Assembly (NCBI GenBank): GCA_963820185.1
Contig: CAWFYV010000002.1
Span: 310,001-374,000, forward strand
Source: Aquilonibacter sp963820185
GTDB taxonomy: Bacteria; Vulcanimicrobiota; Vulcanimicrobiia; Vulcanimicrobiales; Vulcanimicrobiaceae
Length of the DNA: 64,000 bases
Direction of reading: 5' to 3'
Below, one piece after another: positions 1 through 8,948 of this stretch. The position numbers and the translations under genes are program-made. The first letter of the stretch is position 1. Each line of letters opens with the position of its first letter. A model generated the notes under the pieces. That model made no database searches. It was not told where the DNA came from and saw only the letters and a program-made list of their open reading frames with translations.

Positions 1-956
1 AGCTCCTCGAAGAGGGGCTCGACGATCTTTCGATTTCGCGCACCAGCTTCGACTGGGGCATTCCAGTCCCCGATGGTGGCGGCGTCATCTATGTCTGGTT
101 CGACGCGCTCTTGAATTACATCACCGCCATCGGATGGTCCGAAGACCAGGAACGCTTCGCACAGTTGTGGCCCGCGAAAGTCCAGTTGATCGGGAAAGAG
201 ATCGCGCGCTTTCACACGATCATTTGGCCGGCGATTCTCTGGGCGCTTGGCGAATCGGCACCTGAGCTCGTCTTCGCGCACGGCTGGATTACGGTCGACG
301 GGCAAAAGATGGGCAAGAGCGCCGGCAACGCGGTTGACCCGTTCGTCCTTGCCGAGCGTTTCGGCGCGGATTCGCTCCGCTATTTCCTGTTGCGCGAAGC
401 ACCGTTCGGCAGCGACTTCTCTTACTCCGAAGAGAAGATCGCGCAACGGCACAACAGCGATCTCGGCAACGACCTTGGCAATCTTCTCAAGCGCACGCTT
501 TCGATGCTGCAAAAGTACCGCGAAGGTGTCGTGCCACACCGCAGCGACGATGCGGTCTTCGTGCAACGCTTTACGCCGCTGCCGCAGCGCGTGCGTGAGC
601 TGATCTTCCGGCTCGATTTTCGTGGCGCGCTCGAGGCGATCTGGGACTTGGTCACCACGCTCAATCGTGCGATCGACGAGCGCAAGCCGTGGACGCTTGC
701 AAAGGAAGGGCGCAACCGCGAACTCGACGCGCTCCTCTACGACCTATGCGAAGGCCTGCGCTGGCTCGCCGTGTTGCTGCATCCGTTCATGCCCGAGCGT
801 ACGGCGCAGATGTGGTCGCAACTTGGCTTGCACGATGGCATCGCCGATGATTGGCCTCGGATTTTGCACTGGGGCGGCCTCGAGCCCGGCACGCAGACGA
901 CTGTAGGCGACGCGCTCTTCCCACGCATAGAGCTCGCGGAAAGCGCTCCCGGATGA
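1..956 (+). CDS. metG: Methionyl-tRNA synthetase, C-terminal part (5' end outside window)
   Basis: The reading frame is open from base 3, so the start lies upstream of the window. About 317 C-terminal residues are present. The visible part begins in the class I catalytic core (FDALLNYITAIGW, as in MetRS) and carries the KMSKS-type loop as KMGKS at bases 306-320. The helical anticodon-binding domain follows. The protein stops at FPRIELAESAPG, so the C-terminal EMAP/tRNA-binding extension of some MetRS is missing. The enzyme charges tRNA-Met in the cytoplasm. The last codon overlaps the next start (ATGA at 953-956), indicating translational coupling. Identification is firm from the core motifs. 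Confidence 0.95.
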   Translation, partial: LLEEGLDDLSISRTSFDWGIPVPDGGGVIYVWFDALLNYITAIGWSEDQERFAQLWPAKVQLIGKEIARFHTIIWPAILWALGESAPELVFAHGWITVDGQKMGKSAGNAVDPFVLAERFGADSLRYFLLREAPFGSDFSYSEEKIAQRHNSDLGNDLGNLLKRTLSMLQKYREGVVPHRSDDAVFVQRFTPLPQRVRELIFRLDFRGALEAIWDLVTTLNRAIDERKPWTLAKEGRNRELDALLYDLCEGLRWLAVLLHPFMPERTAQMWSQLGLHDGIADDWPRILHWGGLEPGTQTTVGDALFPRIELAESAPG

Positions 957-2614
957 GCGAGCGCAACGCGCCGAGCCGTGCGATCACCGTCGGAAGCGGT
1001 ATCATCGCAGTCGCTGGGCTCGCCGTTGCGCTCACCCTGTACGCGCGCGCCTTTACGCGGGTCGATTGGGCACTCACGCTCGCGGCCGCCGTGGCGATTG
1101 CCTTCGTTGCAAGCAACGCACTGCCGGTGCGCGGACTGCGCATGCGCCGAACCGGTCTCTCGGCCGAAGCAATCTTTCTCGACCTGCCGATTGCAGCACC
1201 ACTCTTCGCACTCGGCACCAACGTAGGCCCCACCGCGTGCGCGCTTGCGTTTGCGCTAGGCTTCGGCTGTGCATCGGTCGTGCGCAACGCAGCGTCGGTC
1301 GCCGATCTGCCGCGACACGGCGTGCTACGCGTCCTCGCTGCGCTAGCCATTCTGCCGTTGGGTGTGAACGCGGCGCAACTGCAGACGCCGGCGTATGCCG
1401 CCGTCGCGTTTGGCGCCGTTGTGCTCTTCATGTTCGGGATCTCGGCACCCGCCTCGGCGTATACATTTCATCTCGCGCTGATCCGCCTGTGGACGCGGCT
1501 CGCGCGCGATCCCCGCACGTGGGGCGTTATCGCGGGGGGCGTGATTTGGGCGACCGTCGCGCGCAACGAGATCTTGCTCGGCGAATATCTGCTCGCGGCG
1601 GCGCTGTGGTTGCCGGTCTGTCTGGGTGCGTTCTTGCTGCACACGATCGACAAGCAACAAGCCGAACTGCACCGTCTGCGACTCGTCCGCGACGCCGTGC
1701 AAGCAATGCTGGGCGAGCGCAATCCGCTCCCTCAGATCAACGCGATCCTTGCGACGCTGCGCGTTCCTTCATTTGACGAGACCGTCTCGGTGTACTCGGC
1801 GACGAGCGCGCGCACGGACTCATGGCGTGCCGTGACGACAGTCGGCCCGGCATTAAGCACCGCAGGTGACGAACTTGGCCGCCGCATTTTGGCGCGTCTG
1901 AAATTCAGCGATTCGCCTACAACAACGCTGCGCGACGACTACTACACAACGTATGCCTTCGCGGCATGCCTTGCCGATGGCGAAGTGCACGGCGCACTGA
2001 CCGTGCACAGGCGTAACGATCGCCCACTGTCCAACGATCAAATACACCAGTTTACCAACGCGGCATTCGAACTCGCGCCGTTGCTGCGCGACATGCGCGC
2101 CATCGCCGCAACACAGAGCGCCGCAACGATCGACGGCCTGACCGGTCTGGTCAATCGCGCAACGGCGATGGATCGCCTGCAGACGATGCTCGATCAGATT
2201 TCGATAACCGAGTTTGGCGCGGTGCTGCTGCTGGACATCGATCATTTCAAATTGATCAACGACCAACTCGGTCACGCCGCCGGCGACGCGTGTCTGCGCA
2301 AAATCGGCGACATCATTCGCACCACCGTGCGCAGCGGCGATACCGCAGGACGCGTCGGGGGCGAGGAGTTCTTGATCGTCATGCCGGGTGCGTCACGCGA
2401 CATCGCGCTGACCGTGGGCGAGCGTCTGCGCGTCGCGGTATCGCTCGGCGGCATGCGCTACGGCAACGGCGAATCGGTCACGGCCAGCATCGGCGCCGCT
2501 GCGGCACGCGTGGGTGACACGCCGGAGACGATCCTCGCACGCGCCGATCGCGGCCTCTACGAAGCCAAACGCCAAGGCCGCAACCGCCTCGTGGAAAACC
2601 TGGAATCGGCGTGA
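953..2614 (+). CDS. Membrane-anchored diguanylate cyclase (GGDEF)
   Basis: The protein has 553 residues. The ATG at 953 overlaps the metG stop; upstream in-frame codons exist but lie inside metG. The N-terminal half has several hydrophobic segments (about residues 15-230), an unnamed membrane sensor. A GAF-like stretch follows, then a C-terminal GGDEF domain. The domain starts at DGLTGLVNR, has DIDHFKLINDQLGHAAGD for nucleotide and metal binding, and an intact active loop GGEEF at 469-473. An RxxD inhibitory site (R460-D463) lies exactly five residues before it, so the enzyme should make c-di-GMP and be product-inhibited. What the membrane part senses is unknown. Confidence 0.9.
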   Translation: MSERNAPSRAITVGSGIIAVAGLAVALTLYARAFTRVDWALTLAAAVAIAFVASNALPVRGLRMRRTGLSAEAIFLDLPIAAPLFALGTNVGPTACALAFALGFGCASVVRNAASVADLPRHGVLRVLAALAILPLGVNAAQLQTPAYAAVAFGAVVLFMFGISAPASAYTFHLALIRLWTRLARDPRTWGVIAGGVIWATVARNEILLGEYLLAAALWLPVCLGAFLLHTIDKQQAELHRLRLVRDAVQAMLGERNPLPQINAILATLRVPSFDETVSVYSATSARTDSWRAVTTVGPALSTAGDELGRRILARLKFSDSPTTTLRDDYYTTYAFAACLADGEVHGALTVHRRNDRPLSNDQIHQFTNAAFELAPLLRDMRAIAATQSAATIDGLTGLVNRATAMDRLQTMLDQISITEFGAVLLLDIDHFKLINDQLGHAAGDACLRKIGDIIRTTVRSGDTAGRVGGEEFLIVMPGASRDIALTVGERLRVAVSLGGMRYGNGESVTASIGAAAARVGDTPETILARADRGLYEAKRQGRNRLVENLESA

Positions 2615-3381
2615 TCGACACACACGCACATGTTCACGACGCAAAGTTCGATGAGGATCGAGCTGCGGTCATCGATCGCGCACAGACCGCGGACGTGACT
2701 ACGATGGTCACCGTCGGATGCGACGTCGCCGATTCATTCCGTGCGCTCGAATGTGCGCGCGAGTACCGCTTGTACTCATCGGTTGGCATACATCCACATG
2801 AAGCCAAGGATGCACCGGCCGACATTCCGGCGATCTTTGACTCGTTTCTACGCGATCCGCGGGTGGTGGCGATCGGCGAGGCGGGACTCGATTATTACTA
2901 CGATCACAGTCCGCGCGACGTGCAGCGCCGCGTCTTGCGCGAGCAACTCGAACTGGCACGCGAGGCCGGCTTCCCGTTCATCTTCCATCAGCGCGATGCG
3001 TTCGACGATTTCCTCGAGATCTTGCGCGAGCGCTGGGCGCCGCCGATGCGCGGCGTCGTACATTGTTTTACCGGCGATGCGGCGCAGGCGCAGACGCTGA
3101 CGCAAGAATTTGGGCTCTATCTCGGCATCGGCGGCGTACTGACGTTCAAGACCGCGGAGCCGCTACGCGAAGCGGTGCGCAGCGTTGGACTAGGTTCGCT
3201 CGTACTCGAGACTGACTGTCCCTATCTTGCGCCGATCCCCCACCGTGGCGATCGCAATGAACCGGCATACGTCGCGTTGACCGCAGCGCGTCTTGCGGAA
3301 GCGCTTGAGTGTGGCGTCGACGAGGTTGTTGCAACGACCGACGCGAACGCGCGCAATTTATTCTCACTCAAGGCAAAATAA
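2611..3381 (+). CDS. tatD: TatD family metal-dependent hydrolase/DNase
   Basis: The protein has 256 residues and starts at GTG 2611, overlapping the previous stop (GTGA). It has the TIM-barrel amidohydrolase signature of TatD: N-terminal HxH metal pair (DTHAHVHD), the glutamate in AIGEAGLDYYYD, histidines in FIFHQRDAF and VVHCFTGDA, and the terminal aspartate in LETDCPYLAP. Family members are cytoplasmic 3'-5' nucleases or D-aminoacyl-tRNA-type hydrolases. The true substrate here is not known. The gene follows metG and the cyclase as one transcription unit. In many bacteria tatD sits just downstream of metG, which fits this order. Confidence 0.92.
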   Translation: MIDTHAHVHDAKFDEDRAAVIDRAQTADVTTMVTVGCDVADSFRALECAREYRLYSSVGIHPHEAKDAPADIPAIFDSFLRDPRVVAIGEAGLDYYYDHSPRDVQRRVLREQLELAREAGFPFIFHQRDAFDDFLEILRERWAPPMRGVVHCFTGDAAQAQTLTQEFGLYLGIGGVLTFKTAEPLREAVRSVGLGSLVLETDCPYLAPIPHRGDRNEPAYVALTAARLAEALECGVDEVVATTDANARNLFSLKAK

Positions 3382-3398
3382 CGATTTCAAGGAGCCGG

Positions 3399-5306
3399 AT
3401 GCAGCGTCTTCTTGCCCTAATCGGGGCTTATATTATTGCGTCAACCGTCTGCGCCGCTGCGCAGACCACACTCCCGTTTACGGCCGCGACTCCATATGCT
3501 ACCAAAGCGTCACCGCTCGTGCTTGGCGTCGATGCATCGCTCGCGGCGCGCGGCATCGCCTACGTGCACGAACGCGTTCCAGTACGACCCGGTACGGTAA
3601 CCCTGGTCTACCCGAAGTGGATTCCAGGCGAACACGGTCCGACCGGACCGCTCAATAACCTCACGTCGATTCGCATGACGGCGGAAGGAAAGGCGCTCGA
3701 TTGGCGGCGCGATACCGTGGATCTCTACGCGTTCCACGTCAACGTGCCCAGTGGCGTCTCGATGCTGGACGTGACGTTCACCGTGCTAATGGATGCGCCG
3801 GGCGACACGATGTCGACACACAACGTGACGATCATCAACTGGAACCGCTACATTCTCTATCAAGCCGAGATCGATTCGCACGACTACTACGTCAAACCGT
3901 CGATGATCGTACCGAACGGCTGGGACTTCGGGACGGCGTTGCGTGATCCGCAGCGGACCGGTAACACCGTAGCGTTTGCCCTGACATCGCTCAACATGCT
4001 CATCGACTCGCCGCTCGATATGGGGCAGTACGTTAAGAAGTGGACACTGTGGCAAGGCGACGGTTCGTACGTAGAACTCGATGCCTTCGCCGCGCGCCCG
4101 CAAGATCTCGACGTACCCGGCAAGATGGTCGACGCGTACAAACGTGTACCGGCTGAAACATTTGCGCTCTACGGATCGCGGCACTTCGACGACTATCACG
4201 CGCTGCTCACCTTAAGCGACGAGATCGGCTTCCAAGGCATCGAGCACCACCAATCGAGCGACGATCGTTCGCCTGATGACTTCTTGACCAATCCCCAACG
4301 GGCACTCGAAGGCGGCGATTTGGTGACGCACGAGTTCTCACACTCGTGGAACGGCAAGTATCGGCGACCTGCGGATCTGACCACGCCGAACTTCCAAGTG
4401 CCGCAACAGACCGATCTTCTGTGGATCTACGAGGGCATGAATCAATACCTCGGCGATCTGATCTCGTTCCGCGCCGGCATTCGCGACTACAAAACCTATC
4501 CCGAGTATCTTGCCTCGACCTACGCCGAAATGGACACCGAGACGGGCCGAGACACGACGCCGCTCATCGATCTCACCGCGGGCGCGCCGTACTTCTTCGT
4601 GGCGCGCGGCGACTATCACGCGATTCGTCGCAGCGCGAACGACTTCTACACCGAAGGTGAGCTGCTCTGGCTCGATGTCGATACGATCATCCGTGAACGT
4701 TCGCATGGTGAGCGCTCGCTCGACACGTTCTTGCACAAGTACAGTGCACCGTCGTTGACGGGGCCGATCGTCAAGACCTACGATCGCGCCGAGATCGAAG
4801 CGACGCTCAACGAGGTTGAACCGTACGACTGGCACGCGTTCTTCGACAAGTACGTCTACGCCGTAGCGCTGCATCCGCCGACCGACGAGATCGAACGCTC
4901 GGGCTGGCGTTTCGTCTACAACGACAAACCCAATGCCTACATCAAGGCGGGTGAAAGCCTGCGCCACTCGATCAACGACTGGTACTCAATCGGCGCGCAG
5001 ATCGCATCGCGTACCGGACGCGTCAATGACGTGCGTGAAAACTCGCCCGCCTGGAAAGCCGGACTGGCGGTCGGCGAAACGATCGAGGCCGTGAACGGGC
5101 AAGGGTTCGATCCGGACATCCTTACCTACGCGTTAAAGCAAGCCCAACATGGCGGCCCGTCGATTACGATGGTCGTATCACAAGACGGCTGGTTCAACAC
5201 GCTAACGATCGACTATCACGATGGCCCGCGTTATCCACACCTCGAACGTACCCCGAACACGACGGATATGCTCGACGAGATCATGAAACCGCACGCTACC
5301 CCGTAA
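3399..5306 (+). CDS. Secreted M61 family metallopeptidase with PDZ domain
   Basis: The protein has 635 residues. I start it at ATG 3399 because AAGGAG (3389-3394) precedes it at a good distance and it opens with a clear signal peptide (MQRLLALIGAYIIASTVCAAAQ). The middle has the gluzincin motif HEFSH at 311-315 within a GGDLVTHEFSHSWNG context typical of the M61 glycyl-aminopeptidase family. A C-terminal PDZ domain (about residues 545-625, GRVNDVRENSPAWKAGL) probably binds peptide ends. It is likely periplasmic or secreted. Its 3' end overlaps the convergent PLD-like gene by 11 bp. Substrate is unknown. Confidence 0.9.
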   Translation: MQRLLALIGAYIIASTVCAAAQTTLPFTAATPYATKASPLVLGVDASLAARGIAYVHERVPVRPGTVTLVYPKWIPGEHGPTGPLNNLTSIRMTAEGKALDWRRDTVDLYAFHVNVPSGVSMLDVTFTVLMDAPGDTMSTHNVTIINWNRYILYQAEIDSHDYYVKPSMIVPNGWDFGTALRDPQRTGNTVAFALTSLNMLIDSPLDMGQYVKKWTLWQGDGSYVELDAFAARPQDLDVPGKMVDAYKRVPAETFALYGSRHFDDYHALLTLSDEIGFQGIEHHQSSDDRSPDDFLTNPQRALEGGDLVTHEFSHSWNGKYRRPADLTTPNFQVPQQTDLLWIYEGMNQYLGDLISFRAGIRDYKTYPEYLASTYAEMDTETGRDTTPLIDLTAGAPYFFVARGDYHAIRRSANDFYTEGELLWLDVDTIIRERSHGERSLDTFLHKYSAPSLTGPIVKTYDRAEIEATLNEVEPYDWHAFFDKYVYAVALHPPTDEIERSGWRFVYNDKPNAYIKAGESLRHSINDWYSIGAQIASRTGRVNDVRENSPAWKAGLAVGETIEAVNGQGFDPDILTYALKQAQHGGPSITMVVSQDGWFNTLTIDYHDGPRYPHLERTPNTTDMLDEIMKPHATP

Positions 5307-6171
5307 TGGCGCCCGCAGTCTGCCAGCGTTGATCGAACGTTTGGCGGAGATGTGCAACGATTGTGGGCGCGTCCGTGCGCGCGCCCCAATCGAGTTGATC
5401 GGGATGATTGAACGCGACCGTTGCGTTGGCCGAACCGAGCCAGCCGCGAGCACCGTCGATGACCGCGAACTTCTCGTCGGCGTCACAAACGCGCACGCTC
5501 ACGCCATCGGCGGCTAACTTCGCCAAGGCCCCTCGCTCGTTCGCGTTGCCCTGCAGATCGCGCACGCTGACGAGCAGGCGCACGTGGGCACCGGCGTGTG
5601 CGGCACCCTCGATCGCCTCGTAAACGCGATTGTTCGCACCGAACGATTCACTCTCGACGATCACGTCATCGCCGCCGTGCGCGCCGTACAACAACCGTGC
5701 CTCTGAGGCAAGCGACTCGCGCTTCGCAACCGAAAAGAATGGCGTCGGCGGATCTTCTTTGCTGCCGATGGCGTCGCGCACGATCTGCGCATCGCTCGAA
5801 AAGTCGTCGCGCACGATCGTGTCGGCGCCGTCATTAGGCCAGTTACGATCGTCGAGAAATAATGTCCCGTCGACCAGTGCGGCTTTGCAGTGCAGCATCG
5901 CATCGCGCGCGTCGTTGCCGGGATGGACGAGCTCGGCATCGGCGCCTGCGGCGTGGAGCCTTGCAATCGCTGCCGTGTTGGCTGCACCGACGCTCCCGTC
6001 ATCCTTATAAATGTAGCCTTCGAGCCGCACGCGTACGTGCGTGCCGGCCGTCGCGGCCTCGGTGAGGCCGTCGAGCACCTTTCCGGCGGGCAATGTGTAC
6101 GCCATAAGCGAGACGTCGCGCGCACCGTGGAGCGCCGAGAGCAACTCGCTCGTCGAACTAAGTGTCATCAT
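5296..6171 (-). CDS. Phospholipase D-like domain protein with degenerate second HKD
   Basis: The protein has 291 residues, with AAGGAAG just ahead of a double ATG start. Two PLD-type repeats are visible. The first has HCKAALVDG, a good HxK box. The second reads DEKFAVIDG followed by GSANAT, so the expected catalytic histidine is an aspartate. In the PLD superfamily two HKD motifs pair to form one active site, so this protein is either weakly active, uses an altered mechanism, or is a binding protein. There is no clear signal peptide. It stands alone on the minus strand, convergent with the M61 peptidase and divergent from menG. Confidence 0.75.
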   Translation of the reverse strand: MMTLSSTSELLSALHGARDVSLMAYTLPAGKVLDGLTEAATAGTHVRVRLEGYIYKDDGSVGAANTAAIARLHAAGADAELVHPGNDARDAMLHCKAALVDGTLFLDDRNWPNDGADTIVRDDFSSDAQIVRDAIGSKEDPPTPFFSVAKRESLASEARLLYGAHGGDDVIVESESFGANNRVYEAIEGAAHAGAHVRLLVSVRDLQGNANERGALAKLAADGVSVRVCDADEKFAVIDGARGWLGSANATVAFNHPDQLDWGARTDAPTIVAHLRQTFDQRWQTAGAITG

Positions 6172-6229
6172 CAGCGCTTCCTTAACGACGAAGGTGGGCC
6201 ATAGCTAGAGGAGAAGTGGCTGACTTCGC

Positions 6230-6955
6230 ATGGCAACCCGGGTACCCGTTCCTCCCTCCTCGGATAAAGGCGCGTACGTTCGCGAGATGTTCGCACGGAT
6301 CGCTCCGCGTTACGACGTCGCCAATCGTGTGCTCACCGCCGGCATGGACGAGGGCTGGCGCAAGCGCGCGATCGCTCTCCTCGCGCCGCCTCGCAATGGG
6401 CGCGTTATCGATCTATGTTGTGGAACGGGCGACGTGGTCTTTCACCTGTTGCGCACCGATCCATCGCTGCACGTGAACGGCATCGACTTCTGCGCACCGA
6501 TGCTCGACGGCGCGCGAGCGCGCGCGCAGCGTGAGGCGCGCGGCGACGCCACGTTCGTCGAGGGCGATGTCATGGCGCTTCCCTTCGGCGATGCAACCTT
6601 CGACGGCGCAACCATGGGATTTAGTTTGCGCAACGTCGTCGACATCGACCAGGTCTTGCGTGAGATCCTGCGCGTACTCAAATCCGGTGCACGTTTTGTG
6701 AACCTCGATGTAAGCAAGGCGCCGAACCGGCTGTTTAGGCGCTGCTTCGATCTCTACTTCTATAACGTCGTGCCGTGGGTTGGGGGACTGGTCGGCGGTT
6801 CGCGCGCAGCCTACACGTATCTGCCCAACTCGCTCACCAACCATCCCAATGCCGACGACCTGCGCGAGCGCTTCACCCGCGCCGGATTCGCCGATGCAGG
6901 CTACGCACGATTGATGGGCGGGTCAATTGCGATCCACTACGGAACGAAGAGTTAA
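6230..6955 (+). CDS. ubiE: Demethylmenaquinone/ubiquinone methyltransferase (MenG/UbiE)
   Basis: The protein has 241 residues. It is a class I SAM methyltransferase with motif I DLCCGTGDVVF, an acidic strand end (GIDFCAPML) and the UbiE/MenG signatures YDVANRVLTAGMD near the N terminus and GFSLRNVVDID in the middle. It would C-methylate the quinone ring in the last step of menaquinone (or ubiquinone) synthesis. The next gene, which makes the prenyl tail, starts inside this stop (TAATG at 6953-6957), so the pair is translationally coupled. Given the ResB/CcsA and b6f-like context, menaquinone is the more likely product. The purine-rich SD lies rather far (about 12 nt) upstream. Confidence 0.92.
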   Translation: MATRVPVPPSSDKGAYVREMFARIAPRYDVANRVLTAGMDEGWRKRAIALLAPPRNGRVIDLCCGTGDVVFHLLRTDPSLHVNGIDFCAPMLDGARARAQREARGDATFVEGDVMALPFGDATFDGATMGFSLRNVVDIDQVLREILRVLKSGARFVNLDVSKAPNRLFRRCFDLYFYNVVPWVGGLVGGSRAAYTYLPNSLTNHPNADDLRERFTRAGFADAGYARLMGGSIAIHYGTKS

Positions 6956-7914
6956 TGGCGAGCACGCTGCGTAACGACGAATCGAATCTGTACGAGCTGG
7001 TCGAGACGTTTTTCCGGGCGACGTTTTCGACCGATAACCCAATCATTACCGAGGCAGTGCGGCGTATGCTCGCGGCCGGGGGCAAGCGCCTGCGTCCGCG
7101 CGTGACGCTGCTTGCCGCTTCGGCGTGCGGCGACGATCCGGCCCAGCATTTGCACCTTGCCGCGTACATGGAGTTGATCCACGTCGCGACGCTGATTCAC
7201 GATGACGTGGTCGACAACGCACAGACGCGGCGCGGCATCAACGCAACCGCAGTCGACTTCGGCAACCGCGTGTCAGTGCTCGCCGGTGACTATCTCTTCG
7301 CGTGGATTTTTAAAAACGTCACCGCAAATTATCCGCACCCCGTGCCGAACATTCTCTCCGCTACGCTCGCCGATATCTGCGATGGCGAAGTGCTGCAGCT
7401 CCAGGCGTTAGGCAACCTCGCGCTGCCGCTCGACGAGTACGTTGAGATCGCGCGCAAGAAGACCGCGTCGCTCTTTACCGCCTCGGCGGCGTGCGGTGCA
7501 ATTATGGGCGGCGGTGACCGCGCTGTGATTGCGGCGCTCCGCGAATTCGGCGACGCGTACGGGATCGCGTTTCAAATGAACGACGATTTGCTCGACATGA
7601 CCGCCGACGAACGCTCGCTCGGAAAGCCGGTCGGGAACGACCTGCGCGAGCGCAAGGTTACCGTCCCGTTGGTTTTGGCGCTGCGCCGCGGGAACGGGGA
7701 ATTTTTCGAGCAGGCCACACGTTTTTACAGCGGATCCGAGCATGACGGTATCCCGGAACTCGTGGCCGCCATCGCGCGAGAGGGCGGCCTCGAGCAGACG
7801 CAGGCCGAGATCGGCCGCTATGTCGCGCGCGCGAAGGCGGCGCTAGAGCCTTTGCCCGCGACCCCGGCGAAGGAAGAGCTGACGCGGCTGGCCGACGCGC
7901 TCGCCGCCGTATAG
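6955..7914 (+). CDS. Trans-polyprenyl diphosphate synthase (quinone side chain)
   Basis: The protein has 319 residues and starts at ATG 6955, overlapping the ubiE stop. It has both aspartate-rich motifs of the long-chain all-trans prenyl synthases: DDVVD at residues 83-87 (first, FARM) and DDLLD at 210-214 (second). GGKRLRPR, which binds isopentenyl diphosphate, is near the N terminus. It would build the C35-C45 tail of menaquinone (HepT/IspB-like). Chain length cannot be read with certainty. The coupling to the ring methylase supports a quinone role over carotenoid or undecaprenyl synthesis. Confidence 0.92.
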   Translation: MASTLRNDESNLYELVETFFRATFSTDNPIITEAVRRMLAAGGKRLRPRVTLLAASACGDDPAQHLHLAAYMELIHVATLIHDDVVDNAQTRRGINATAVDFGNRVSVLAGDYLFAWIFKNVTANYPHPVPNILSATLADICDGEVLQLQALGNLALPLDEYVEIARKKTASLFTASAACGAIMGGGDRAVIAALREFGDAYGIAFQMNDDLLDMTADERSLGKPVGNDLRERKVTVPLVLALRRGNGEFFEQATRFYSGSEHDGIPELVAAIAREGGLEQTQAEIGRYVARAKAALEPLPATPAKEELTRLADALAAV

Positions 7915-7926
7915 GAAAGGAACACC

Positions 7927-8187
7927 ATGTTACACCCCGTCCTCGCGATCATCGACGCACCGATCATCATCGGTATCCTCGTCGTCGGCGCGATCCTGTT
8001 CGGCGCGGATAAGCTGCCCAAGCTCGCTCGCAGCGCCGGTCAAGCCAAGAAAGAATTCATGATGGGCCAGATCGAGGCCGACGAAGCTACCGCGAAGGCA
8101 CGCGAAGAAGCGCGTGCGCGGCTCGAGACGCAGGGCACCGAACAGCCCGCCGGCACGACCTCGGATAAGGGCGCGCCTCCGGCCTAA
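7927..8187 (+). CDS. tatA: Sec-independent translocase subunit TatA/E
   Basis: The protein has 86 residues. It has a short hydrophobic N-terminal helix (about 9-28), then the FGADKLPKLARSAGQA hinge and amphipathic helix typical of TatA, then a charged, disordered tail. It forms the pore-like oligomer of the twin-arginine export system in the inner membrane. No TatB is seen, so this is a minimal TatA-TatC pair. AAAGGA (about 7916-7921) is the ribosome site. Clients in this window may include the Rieske protein (RRGFM signal) and possibly formate dehydrogenase 1. Confidence 0.92.
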   Translation: MLHPVLAIIDAPIIIGILVVGAILFGADKLPKLARSAGQAKKEFMMGQIEADEATAKAREEARARLETQGTEQPAGTTSDKGAPPA

Positions 8188-8948
8188 TGCAGCTCGAGAC
8201 GCGGCCTCCCGAAAACGGGGAGACCGCTTGGGATCAAAAAGAGATGCCGTTCACGGAGCACCTACGGGAGCTCCGTACGCGTCTATTGATCTCGATCGCA
8301 AGTGTCGTCGGCATTGCCGTCGTGCTTTTTTGGCCGTCACAATTCGCGATCAAGTGGATGGTGCAGGCGTACTTCCATGGGATCGCCTTGCATGCGTTCG
8401 GTCCGGCTGACGTCATCTTCACCGAGTTTAAGTTTTCACTCGTTGGCGGCATCGTATTAGGCCTGCCGGTTTTGTTCTACCAAGCCTGGATGTTCGTCGT
8501 GCCGGCGGTCCACCCGCGCACGCGGCGCATGGTCTACAGCTTCATCATCCCGTCGCTGTTGCTCGCGGCGCTCGGCCTCGCTTTTGCGCACTTCGTGGTG
8601 CTGCCGCGCGTCGTCGCGGCGCTGATCGGCATCACTGACGCGGTTGCAACGCCGACCTTCGGCGTCGGCGAGACGATCAACTTCGTTCTGATCTTACTCG
8701 CGCTCTTCGCGATCATCTTTCAACTGCCGATCATACTGATCGGTCTGGCGCGCCTGGGTATCGTCAATGCAGCGTTTCTTGGCAAGTATCGCCGCCACGC
8801 ACTCTTTGCAATGGTCGTCGCGAGCGGCATCGCGGCGCCCGACGGAAACCCACTGACGATGGCGCTGCTCGCGCTGCCAATGTATGTTTTGTATGAGGTC
8901 TCGATCTGGATCATCCGGATTTTCGAAGCATCGTGGTCCAGAGATTAG
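8187..8948 (+). CDS. tatC: Sec-independent translocase subunit TatC
   Basis: The protein has 253 residues and overlaps the tatA stop (TAATG). It has the TatC N-terminal signature MPFTEHLRELRTRLL, about six membrane helices, and the conserved FxxEFKFSLVGGIVLGLPVL region and FGVGE loop. TatC is the receptor that recognises twin-arginine signal peptides. It ends 16 nt inside the following resB gene, so tatA, tatC, resB and ccsA read as one operon linking export of folded redox proteins with cytochrome c maturation. Confidence 0.95.
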   Translation: MQLETRPPENGETAWDQKEMPFTEHLRELRTRLLISIASVVGIAVVLFWPSQFAIKWMVQAYFHGIALHAFGPADVIFTEFKFSLVGGIVLGLPVLFYQAWMFVVPAVHPRTRRMVYSFIIPSLLLAALGLAFAHFVVLPRVVAALIGITDAVATPTFGVGETINFVLILLALFAIIFQLPIILIGLARLGIVNAAFLGKYRRHALFAMVVASGIAAPDGNPLTMALLALPMYVLYEVSIWIIRIFEASWSRD

